Source of the DNA: Ooceraea biroi
Lineage: Eukaryota > Arthropoda > Insecta > Hymenoptera > Formicidae
DNA: 64,000 nucleotides
Direction: 5' to 3'
Assembly: GCF_003672135.1 (NCBI RefSeq)
Contig: NC_039519.1
Coordinates: 2,914,001 to 2,978,000, forward strand
The position numbers were made by a program, and so were the translations under genes. A model generated the notes under the pieces. It did no database searches. It worked only from the letters and a program-made list of their open reading frames with translations, and was not told where the DNA came from. Positions 1 to 11,700 of this stretch are shown in pieces; within the stretch, counting starts at the first letter, position 1, and the number at the start of each line of letters is the position of its first letter.

Positions 1-3000
1 AGACCGCCGCTCCCGACGACCCTCTCCTCATCACGACTCCTTGCATGCGATCTCTCGCCAATCTCGCGGGTGTCACGTTGGGTAAGAGGGGCGCTATTCG
101 TCGGACGCGTCGCATGGAGAAAGTCAAGAAGCCCGCTTGGACGATGGCTACTACGACAAAATTAGTTAACAATATGTTTGAGAACATTTTCGCTGATCAG
201 CTCGCTAAGCACGATGATAAGATGCCGATAGTACGTATTGTTATTTGTAGTTACTTGTAATGTGATGTTTATGTGATTACAAGTAACGCGCTTTCTTTCG
301 TTAGGGACCCAAAAGACAGCGTTGTGGTATCTGCGAAAGTTGCCAACAACCTGATTGCGGTACCTGCAGCTTTTGTAAAGATATGACGAAATTTGGAGGT
401 ACTGGAAGAAGTAAGCAAGCATGCGTTAGAAGAAGGTGTCCAAATATGGCGATCCAGGTAAAACTTGCGCGTATTTTTAATATACAGACACGAAATATAT
501 ATCTTAAAATGTATCTTTATGAAACACACACGTACTGTGATATTAAATATTATTGCAACATGTATAGGAAGCGGATGACTCCGATCCGGAAAACGAAGAG
601 CAGTACGAGAGTTCTGCGGAGGACGAAAAGGAAGAAGAGAAGCCGAAGAAGGACTTTAAGGAACTTAAGAAAGATATAATATGGGAGGAAGAAGATAAGA
701 TAGTCGATGGCCAGAAGACGTATTACAAGTCGGTGATGGTCGGGAACGAGCAAATCAAAATAAATGATTATATCTTGGTGGAGCCAAGAAATCCGGCAGT
801 TCCTTTGCACATTGGCAAAGTCATCTTCATGTGGGAAGATAATAAAAATGGTTTGAAAAAGTTTCACGCAAACTGGTTTCGTAGAGGTACAGACACCATC
901 CTCGGTGAAACATCGGACCCCGTAGAGTTGTTCCTGAGTAACGATTGCGATGATGTAACATTTACGTGTGTTAGGTCAAAGGCGAGTGTTATCCACAAGA
1001 AAGTGCCTGACGATTGGTCGGAATTAGGTAAGAGAAGATGTTAGATGTAAATTGTTTATTGAAGCGACTCTTGTAGCTTCTCTCTTATGCGTCTTTCTAG
1101 TAGTTAGACTCGCAACTTTTACGTTACCGCAGGTAATATGGACGTAGATGATGAAATAAAGGACGTAGACGGCAAGACGTTCTTCTATCAGATGAGATAC
1201 ATTCCGGAGAATGCTCGATTTGAGGATCCGTTGCCAGATCTCGAGTGTCCGCGAAAGGAAACCAGTCATCGATTCTGCCCCGCTTGCGCACGATTGAGGA
1301 TGTTGGAACAATATAACACGCCGAAGGTATGAAGAAACGTTCGAGAAAACGTTCGAGCTAAACTATACACGTACACGTGAAGTTGATCTATTGAAGGGAA
1401 TTCGATTTATCTGCCTAGGTCTCTGAACGAATAAACGAAAAGAGTAGCAAGGAGGTAATTTACGGAGTGGTGAAGTACAAGGATGAGGAGTACAGAGTGG
1501 GTAGCGCGGTATTTCTGCACCCAAGTGCTTTTAAATTTAAGCATATACAGACGTATCAGGAAGCTCAAAAGCCAAAGAAGGAAGTTGTGGACGAGGATAT
1601 GTACCCAGAATTTTACCGAAAGGTTTCGGATCACAAAGCAAAATTCTCGAATACCGATACGCCAGAACCTTTTCACGTTGCTTACATAAATGCGATATAC
1701 GCTACCACTACTGATCTAATAGTCTCGCCCGCGGACATTTGTATTAGGGTGAACAAACTGTATAGACCGGAGAATACTCACCGCGATTTAACATTAATGG
1801 AGCAGGCGGACCTTAACATGGTGTATTGGAGCGATGAAGGTAAGTTTTAATAAATCGAAAAATTTTCTGTTGTCACTTAAATAAATTTTTTTAGTCTTTC
1901 TCTAATATAATATATGGAATAACAATTAGTTTTGGAGTAACAATTATCTTTCGAGAATAACAATAAACTCTCGTTTGACCTTACAGTATGCAGCGTAAAA
2001 TTTTCCGAGGTTGCCGGGAAATGTTATCTAGTATATTCCGAAAACCTGAGCGAATCCGTTGAAGAATGGTCCATGGGTGGTCCAAATAGGTTTTACTTCA
2101 CTGAGGCTTATAACGCTAAGGAGAAAACATTTGACGAACCACCCTACAGCATCATTAGCATGGGCAAATGCGGGAAGGGAAAGGGAAAGGGTAAATCAAA
2201 GACGAAGAAGGCGGAAGAGATCGAAAACAAGCCAACTATTGACAGACCTAGTGATTATTCCACTATAAAGAGAAAATTGAGGACATTGGATATCTTTGCT
2301 GGATGTGGAGGTCAATATCTTGTCTAAGTTGGTTGTAGCGTACTATATTTAATTCGTGAATATCTCATAATTGCATTTCAAAAAAACAGGACTGTCGGAA
2401 GGATTCCATCAAGCGGGGATAGCGGAAAATTTATGGGCAATCGAGAAGGAAGAGTCTGCAGCGTATGCATATCGCTTAAATAATCCGAAAACTGTAGTAT
2501 TTTCGGAGGATTGTAATATACTATTACATAAAGTGATGAACGTGAGTTTCCGTTGCAACGTTTTTTATAATCTACATAATGCAACTCATTTCATCTTTTG
2601 CTGTCATCATGAAAAACTGTTTGCTGTTTTTGAATCCATTTTCTTGTTTAAATTACGAAATTCAAAGACAAGTATATTATTCCGAATATAATTTTTGTCT
2701 TAATTTAAAAATAAAATATTTGTCTCCATTAGGGTGATCGCACGGACGACAGTGGACAGAAACTTCCCCAGAAGGGAGAAGTCGAGCTCCTGTGCGGTGG
2801 GCCACCGTGTCAAGGTTTTAGCGGCATGAATCGTTTTAATTTTCGGCAGTACTCGTTGTTCAAAAGTTCCCTCATTGTCTCGTGTTTGTCTTACTGCGAT
2901 TATTATAGACCGAAATTTTTCGTGATGGAAAACGTGCGGAACTTCGTGTTTTATAAAAGAAGCATGGTGTTGAAGTTAACTCTACGGTGTCTCGTTCGAA

Positions 3001-4708
3001 TGGGTTACCAGTGTACGTTTGGTATTGTCCAGGCCGGTAATTACGGGATAGCACAAACGAGGAGGAGGTGCGTTCGATTTTCTCTCTACGATTACAACGT
3101 TTTCTGATAATATTAGATATAATTCCACAAGTGACAATAACACGGTACTATGTTCATTTGCAGAATGATAATCTTGGCTGCTGCTCCTGGAGAAATACTT
3201 CCGAAGTATCCAGAACCGATGCATGTATTTAATAGGCGATGCTGTTCGCTAAGTGTTGTGGTAGATAATAAAAAGGTATTTCCTTATACCATCTATCACA
3301 TTTATGTTCATGATATACTGTAATATATTTTGCTGACTCCATAACTAATTAATTAACTAATTATGAAATATACTATACGTGTTTCAGTACTTCTCGAATT
3401 GTGGCTGGACGAAATCGGCGCCGTACAGGACGATCACTGTGAAAGATGCCATGTGCGATTTACCAGATATCAGAAACGGTTGGAACAGGGAGGAAATGTC
3501 ATATGGTAGTGAACCATTGACACATTTCCAGAGGAAGGTAATTCTATTGAGAAGACTATCGAGCGTACGTGGTCTCTGAAAATAAGTGCTGGAAACAAAC
3601 TGATTTCCTTCGTTTTAGATGAGAGATAAACAGTATCAGTCAATACTAAAAGATCACATATGCAAGGAGATGACTCCGCTTGTCGAAGCACGAATGGCTC
3701 ACATTCCAACCGCCACAGGCTCTGATTGGCGCGATTTGCCGAACATCAGTGTGCGACTGAGCGACGGTACTTTCTCCAAGAAATTGTACGTACAATGTCC
3801 ATTATGATTTTTTCTTTGTGTTGTACTATGAATTATCAAATTATCTTGTGTTATACATTCTTTCCTGACGCTGCAATATATTTGTGTAATTCATTAATTA
3901 AATCTTGATACTTCAATGTCTTAAGCGAATGTTTATATCCAATTTTAGAGAATACCTGCATCATGATAAGAGAGCTGGGAAAAGTTCGACGAACGCGTTG
4001 CGCGGAGTCTGCATTTGCAGTAGTGGCCGGCCATGCGATCCTATCGACAAACAATTTAACACCTTAATCCCGTGGTGTTTACCGCACACTGGAAACCGAC
4101 ACCATAATTGGAGGGGTTTATACGGGCGACTCGAATGGGACGGATTCTTTGGCACAACTGTCACCAATCCGGAGCCGATGGGCAAACAGGTAAACGCTAA
4201 GAAAAGTGCAAGATCACGGCCGTCTACAATTTCCCGAAATTGATATGAATTCTTGTTCGACGAATGCAGGACTTGTCGTGTATAATAATATCGTAATATA
4301 ATAATAATGAACTTTCAGGGGCGCGTTTTGCATCCAACGCAAAACCGTGTAGTGAGCGTAAGGGAGTGCGCAAGGTCTCAGGGATTCCGCGACTCGTTCC
4401 GTTTCTACGGCACGATATACGAGAAGCATCGACAGGTTGGCAACGCGGTGCCGCCACCGTTGGGAGCTGCCATAGGCCACGAGATAAGAAAGTGCATCTC
4501 CGACGCGACGGTACTGTCGAACGAGAGATACAAGTCTACGAACAGCTGTGCTAAAGCCGCGGCGAGGAGTAACAGTCTCGACGAGGCTGACGAGACTATC
4601 ATGAATGACGTGTCTGACCAGACACTGACCACTCACAATGGCGCGAGTACTAGTTCCAACGAATCCAAGGATCCAGCAGCCTGTCGACGTAGGCGATACT
4701 CGACGTAG
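1..4708 (+). CDS. Dnmt1: DNA (cytosine-5)-methyltransferase 1, 5'-truncated by window edge
   Basis: Maintenance CpG methyltransferase, nuclear. Thirteen exons in the window: 1-230 (codons start at base 3), 305-457, 568-1027, 1133-1326, 1419-1839, 1987-2310, 2390-2541, 2733-3067, 3164-3275, 3388-3537, 3619-3785, 3949-4189, 4319-4708; they join in frame to 1108 codons plus stop. Domains in order: end of the replication-foci targeting domain; CXXC zinc finger (from about residue 83, CGICESCQQPDC, ending in KFGG and RRCPNM); two BAH domains (exons 3-6); a Gly-Lys linker (GKGKGKGKSKTKK); the catalytic domain with motif I (DIFAGCGG), motif IV (GGPPCQGFSG, catalytic Cys), motif VI (FVMENVRNF), motif VIII (QTRRR) and motif X (RQVGNAVPPPLG). 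All catalytic motifs are intact. The C-terminus after motif X is a poorly conserved Ser/Asn-rich tail. The start codon lies outside the window. Typical insect Dnmt1 is longer, which fits a missing N-terminus. Confidence 0.97.
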
Positions 4709-5871
4709 ACGGAGAGCTTTCTGGGAAGTTTCTCGTTAGCGAAAGCGGTTCCAATTGTACCTCTTAAAATAGTACTCAGTATTAAGCAACTCCGATTATA
4801 CTCTGGTATTTGATTTAATATACATTCGATAAGGACAAGATCCTGTTATAATCCACAGTTAGATTTACTAATCGCAGATTTTACATGTAAAAATGTTGAA
4901 ATAGATTTACAATTGTAACAAGAGGGGCGTTATTATTACTCGTTGACTCGCGTAAATGATTCACGTCCGGTCTCGCGCTGCGCTTATACTTGGCGCGAGA
5001 CATTACCGTGTCTCTTAATTATTCTCATTAAAGGTTGTGCGATTCTGACACATTATATAACGTAGATCCCACAACGTGAACTATTCATTCACATTTATCA
5101 TCGTACTTCTTATAATTTATATCTCAATGTGTCATTTCTTATATTTATATCATTTTTTATATTAATCCTATATAGTTTTCCAGCTTTCCATTAATGCATA
5201 TGTAAACGTATTAAAGATGTCTCTCTTCTTCAAGAATTATTGCATCTTGTCTTAGTTAAGTTCGACAAATAGAAAACTTGCTTATTTGCAAATGTCATAG
5301 TCCTGGGATACCCCGTGTAAGTATGCTTGACCAAAGTTTACTTTTCTTCATTCACAAAGTGAAAGCTCCAAAGCTTTGAATACTCAGCTTTCACAAAACC
5401 GGTAATCTATAATCAAATCGTTAGGAATTCTAACATTCTTTGTAAGATTACATAATCAGTAAAAGCTAATGAGCATTTGCTTTGGGGAAATCAAATATGT
5501 TGTACAATAATCCAGAATTAGAAAAAAAAACTACATAATTATACAAGTTACATTTTTTTTTTAATTTTTTGCTGATATCAGTCATCATTATATTGCTATA
5601 TATCTTCCTGTTTTTTTTTTAATAATCAACAGTCATGATGTACGCGAATATATAGACATGCGCACGACCGGAATTCCTGAAGACTGATGCAGCTTTGAGT
5701 GGTAAAATATTTTTGGTGCCGGCTGTCACTTGAGCACTGGCGAGCACTGGTGACAGTGGTGACTTGAGTGTGTCGGGCTACGACCATATGGTAATACGTA
5801 CTTGCATGTACAAGTGTCGATCTAGCGTTAATATTGTTGTGTACATTGCACTACGTTGAAATCAGTGCATT
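4709..5871. other. Intergenic, Dnmt1 3' side and PGM3 promoter side
   Basis: No open frame of note. The left part should hold the Dnmt1 3' UTR; I see no clear AATAAA close to the stop. The right part (about 5690-5870) should hold the PGM3 promoter and 5' UTR and contains a short imperfect repeat of GAGCACTGG around 5735-5750. Confidence 0.5.
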
Positions 5872-7916
5872 ATGGAATCAAATTATTTTCAAAATGTCAT
5901 GAACACCGACTACAGCCGCAAATACGATGGACGTATCGAATATGGTACTGCCGGTTTTAGAACAAAGTAAGTTTTGATTCTTTCATTTTTTTATTCTCAA
6001 TTTTATTTACAATTATCATTTATTAATTCTATTCTATACAATAGTGACAATATCGGCAACATAATAAAAATAACAATTAGAACATTTTAGTTATGGAAAT
6101 ATTCTCTTTCCATTTCTTATTCTCATATTATTGTTCTTATTTTTATGGTGATAGCATATTATAATATAGTAACAATAATATATAATTTTTACGTGTATCA
6201 ATTTCAGATCGGATATTCTGCCTCACGTTTTGTACAGGATGGGTCTCTTAGCAGTGTTAAGATCAAAAGCAAAAAGAGGTGAGAGCGACGTAAAATAGTA
6301 AAGTAAAAGAAATAACAAAATTTATACATTGAATCTTTTTAAACTTGAATAAAACAATTCCTTACAGCTGCCATAGGTTTAATGATCACCGCAAGTCATA
6401 ATTTGGAACCTGATAATGGTATCAAGCTCGTCGATCCAGCCGGTGAAATGCTTGAAGCCTCCTGGGAGAACATTGCGACAGACGTAGCTAATGTACGAGA
6501 TAGCGATTTGATATCGATGTTGACGCGTATTTCTACAGAGGAAGATATCGACTTGTCGGCACCGGCCACGGTGATAACGGGAAGAGATACTCGTGAAAGC
6601 AGTCCTGCCTTGTTGAACGCTGCGTTAGCGGGAATCAGAGCTCTAAGTGGCACCGTTACGGACTTGGGAGTCGTTACGACTCCGCAGTTGCACTTCGTTG
6701 TAGTTTGCACGAACACGAACGGTGCTTACGGCAATCCCACGCTGCAGGGCTACTACTCGAAACTCGCAGGAGTATTCAAAAGCGTGAGAGGTGCTGCGAA
6801 GCGCAATAACAAGTACGCGAATGCGTTGCAATTGGACGCGGCAAATGGCGTTGGTGCGATAGCGACGAGAGAATTTCAGGCACACCTGGAGGGCGCACTG
6901 GACATCGATCTATTCAACGACGGGAGCGGCGGTTTGAATCACATGTGTGGAGCGGATTACGTCAAAGTGCAACAGACACTGCCTCTGAATGTCCCGCGTA
7001 CGACGAATCTCCGGTGCGTCAGCATAGACGGAGACGCCGACAGAGTGGTGTATTTTTACGTCGACGAGAACGACGAATTTCACCTTCTGGATGGAGATCG
7101 CATAGCGACGCTGGTGGCCGCCTACTTCAAGGAATTGCTGGAGACGAGCGGTCTGTCCCTGCAGTTGGGTCTGGTGCAGACCGCGTACGCCAACGGCGGT
7201 TCAACCGATTACATCTCAAATGTGTTGAAAGTCCCGGTGGCGTGCGTGCCCACCGGCGTGAAGCACTTGCACAAGAGAGCGCTGGAGTTCGACATCGGAA
7301 TCTATTTCGAAGCGAACGGACACGGGACTGTCATCTTCAAAGACACCGCTAAGGAAACCATTAAGAACCGTGTTAAGAATGAGGCGCTTTCGGAGGCACA
7401 GAGGCTGGCTTCCAGCAAGTTGAGGGACGTGATCGACATGATAAACGAAACGGTTGGTGACGCATTGAGCGACATGTTGTTGGTCGAGACTATATTACAC
7501 GCCAAGGGCTGGGATATCATCGAGTGGGAAAAGAGTTACGCCGACCTTCCTAATAAACAACTCAAAGTCCGAGTAAGAGATAGGAATGCTATAACGACAA
7601 CGAACGCGGAAAGGTATTGCTTGACTCCCATCGGTCTGCAGGAAGAGATCGGCAAAGCCGTTTCGAAATATCTAAAAGGCCGATCTTTTGTCAGGTATAA
7701 TATATGACGTACTATGTAGTCTTATCAAAGAGACCAATTACACTGCCACTGATGCACTGATCATAATTTCCTTTCAGACCTTCCGGAACTGAAGACATCG
7801 TACGAGTTTACGCGGAATGCGAAAACTCGTCGGATGTTAACAAACTAGCCACAGAAGTAGCGTCACTAGTGTACAAATTCGCAGGCGGTGTCGGACCGGA
7901 GCCTAATTTCTCGTGA
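5872..7916 (+). CDS. PGM3: Phosphoacetylglucosamine mutase
   Basis: Converts N-acetylglucosamine-6-phosphate to the 1-phosphate in UDP-GlcNAc synthesis, which feeds chitin and glycoprotein production; cytosolic. Four exons: 5872-5966, 6208-6278, 6368-7694, 7778-7916, joining in frame to 543 residues, close to the usual length of about 540. Visible motifs: N-terminal substrate loop (IEYGTAGFRTK); phosphoserine active site (ITASHNLEPDNGIKL, Ser in ASHN); Mg-binding DGDADR; sugar-binding EANGHGT; and the C-terminal phosphate-binding loop RPSGTEDIVRVYAE, which is split across the last intron. These identify the PGM3/AGM1 branch of the phosphohexomutase family and not glucose phosphomutase. The start ATG is followed by a family-typical N-terminus. 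The gene is convergent with the RRM gene whose stop is at 8786. Confidence 0.96.
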
Positions 7917-8785
7917 TAAGATTAACAAATTATTACATCGTTCTATATGAGTGATAATCTAGAGCGTTCTTACTGACTTCGAAAATCTGTAAATACTGAG
8001 ATTTTATAAATATAATATACTAATACGCATATATTTTCACACAATGTGTTGAAGAAATAATCGAATTATTGAAAAATTGATGTTTTTTATATTGTGATCA
8101 AACTACATGTATATTCTGGATGGATTATATAACGAACAGTTTTTCGGAATACTCGGGCTTTCTGTATCGCGCATCGTTGATACTTATGTATAACGGAGAA
8201 TTTACTGCTGATGGAAAGGTGATGGGACAAGAGGAACACGTATATTCTACGCTTATGCTTAGATTATCCATCGGTCTATTTTAAAGTCTGAATTCTATAT
8301 ATCTTATAGAACAGAAATTTATACTTCGATATTTATACTTTTCTATTTTGATATATGTATGTACATATAAAATTTTATATCGACTTTTCATTTTTCCGTG
8401 ATACGTATACCATATTTTCCTCATCCACAACAGACGCCACTAGTATATGAATATAGTGAACAATATAGACTTTCTACACATGATAAGTTTAGGATTAAAA
8501 TAAAAAAAAAACATTACTTATCCTTGAAAAATTTTTTTGCATATATTGAAATATTAACATTATTTCAACAACGTTATGTTTATTCCAGTAAAATACTACA
8601 CATGATTGATAGTAATTCCATATACAATACTTTATTCCTGCGTGCTTTCTATCTTTAGTTAAAAGCAGCCAGGCATTACCATCCATCTTCTCCGCATCTC
8701 TCGTGCCATGCAAACGAGAACGAATGCTTCTTGAGGGTAATTAGCGGTTCCCATTGAGTTCATCTCAATGTCCATCAGTCTGTCC
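7917..8785. other. Facing 3' UTRs of PGM3 (+) and the RRM gene (-)
   Basis: Between two convergent genes. It holds no gene of its own. On the minus strand an AATAAA poly(A) signal lies at 8631-8636, about 150 bases beyond the RRM-gene stop. I see no clear AATAAA for PGM3. Confidence 0.5.
8631..8636 (-). terminator. Poly(A) signal AATAAA, RRM gene
   Basis: TTTATT on the plus strand reads AATAAA on the minus strand, about 150 bases downstream of the minus-strand stop at 8786-8788. Position and match fit a polyadenylation signal for that transcript. Confidence 0.45.
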
Positions 8786-11700
8786 TCATCCCGTTTGGAA
8801 TCTATTAAAAAAATTATTTTATTATATAGAACGTAATGAAACAGTCCACTAATCTTGTGGGCTTAATGTAACATAAGGAGACTAGCTTAGAAAAAATGCT
8901 ATCGTTTACTTGTACGAACACCGAAAAACTGAAGCCGATGCTCAGAAAAATTTTTGACAACTAGTGATGCTATTGTACGTTACTTCATTTTACGAATTTT
9001 TGGCCGTTTATTATAGCCTGTAAAATTAATTATGAAGGTGATATATAAAAGATATTTTTTAAACTGACAAATGTTTCGTAAAATGAAGAAGTGTACTTTT
9101 TGGAAGTGTAGATTTCAATGATGCATCATGATATAAATTAATAGTTAATAGGAGCGTTGTACAGGTCGACAATTTACGAAAATTTTCTTCTTATATCGAC
9201 ATTGAGGTAAGAACTGTTCCCAAAGATATAACAGCATATCTCATAGCATGACGCTTAGTTCATCGCGAAAGGACGGACGGAACTTTTAATAATTTATTAT
9301 ACGGAAAAATTCGGCGGCGACAGGCTAATACGTTCGTAAATTCCGGTTATTACGTTTATAAAAAATAAATAATGTACGCCTTTTTTCGATTCATCGCATT
9401 TTTTCATCTTGCGCTCTAATTCCATCTCGTGAAAGATTAATAAAGATATTAATTTAATAGAGAATATGATTCGATATATAAAATATGCATATTTTATTTT
9501 ATGAAATTATCTACTTTCGTGAAATCAAGATTGTTAATTATTAATTTTCAATATATCAGAACACATATATTTAACAATAAAATAAATAATTGTATAAATT
9601 AATATAAAACAATATTTTGGTTGAGAATATGTGCTAGTACTAAATTCTTGAAATTATAAAATGTTACTTGTAAGTAATTATATTTAATTTAATTCCCGAT
9701 AAAACTAGAAAACATTTAAAGCAACTATTCAGATTCGAATAAATGATCTGAACAAATTGATATTTTGATAAGACAGTCTACACATATTCATCAGCGAAAA
9801 ATTATATTTTCTCTCGAAAGGGAAGTTACTGTATTGAGCATACGTAGTAGAGACGGAATTAGAATCGATGCATTTTTTTATCGCAATGTCGCAACACGCT
9901 GCGGTCTTCAAAAAAAGCGGTCGCTTTCTTTTCACGCGCGCATACGATTCATCAGTGATCGACGATCTTTTTTTTTCTATTCGCGTTTAACATTTTTTTT
10001 TTACGTTTTGTTCGACCGGACATTCTCCATTCGCACTTGATGGGGTATCGATATATAGCATATATAGTGGTAGGCCCCAAGGGCGCACTGGTATTTTTAA
10101 CAAATAAAGTATAAAGGTCGCACGCGTTGAACATACCTTCTTGGTTAAATTCAAAGCACGCCAGCTTTGAGCGCAAACGCAATTTGTGGCGCATTATCCA
10201 TATATCGCAGGTTGGTTTATTCGCTGATCGTCGCATCTACGGGTAGCCACGCTTAGCGAGTAATCGTCGTAATCGTTTCTTCAATAATCGCAGGTCGACA
10301 AGCCGCCACCAGGATAACGTACGGCAACGCGTTCGCCGCACATTCACAAACCGATGTTTCAGTACAGGCCTAACTAAGTAAACTGCACCAGCTGGAGGTT
10401 GACGTTTTGCATTGCCATCAAATTCCGGAAGTACCCTATTTTATTTATATGTCTACTACTCCGAGCCCATTTTGAACTATCGTCTTGAATTATTATTATT
10501 ACTATGTTGTATAAATGTTTGATATTGCATGAACATTATTGCTATATTTATAGTGATGTATCATAATTTCTGAAAGTTTATGCATTGTAGTTACCCTAGA
10601 AATAATTCAAGATTACAATGCACAACGCCGTCGAATTAAGAATTAACATTATGTAACAAAATTGGACGCACGCTGATTATTACTAAGCAATTTCTTCTGT
10701 TCGCTCCTATCAATAGCACAGATTAATTTATGTTAAATAAATAATTAATATTTATCCCTTGTCGCTGCTGTATTGACAATCTCTTTTACCGAAGCAGCGT
10801 GACATTAGAGTAAAAGAAAACTATACTTTATAATAATAAAAATAATCATTTTATATATATTTAATAAAACTTTGTGTAAAACTTTGAGAAGAGAGAGAGA
10901 GAGAGAAAAGAAAAATGAAAAATGCCATAACAATTCTTTGGTGATATGTATCTTGGCAAATTAGGAAATAATTAAACTTTAGGATAGTACTACATACGAA
11001 TCAATTCTAAAAAAAAGAAGAAATAAATTATATCATAAGAGATCTCGATTACTTTAGGATACTCCTTTGCATTTTATTTGTTTTATGTATAAAGATACAT
11101 TATGCTAATTATTATTATTATTAGGTATATTTTCTGTTTTTATCAATAAACATTTAAAATATTATTTAAGTTCTTACATGTAAAAAAAGATTACACAGGA
11201 GATTAATTTCAATTGTAGCACATAGTTAATAAGTCACTTCTTGTAGAACTAATCTTATTGCGTACAACAGAATTATCTATGCTTATAATGTGGGCGTTCA
11301 AAGAATTCAGTTTCAGGAAAATACTTGACCCACACTAGAGGTAATACATATTCAATCCTGTTTATTTGTAGAAAAACAGAATAAAGGAAAGAACTGTGAA
11401 CACAAACTACATGAACAATATAATGCCGAGAAATCTCTTCATAGAATACGATAAACTAATACAATATATTCGTTAATTATATATTTTATAAATTTTTGAT
11501 CCACATTCACTCATCGAAAAGATTTAAACTTAATTTATTACTTTTATCATTTACTGTGTGTTCTTATTTCCTTGCTGTATCTCACGATACAATTAAACAC
11601 AGGATATAAATTACATGTGTCTCATATGGACTCAAAATATCAAACGCAGAGGGCAGTTTCTAAATAATTGAATCCATAAGCAAATAATCACCGCTAAAGA

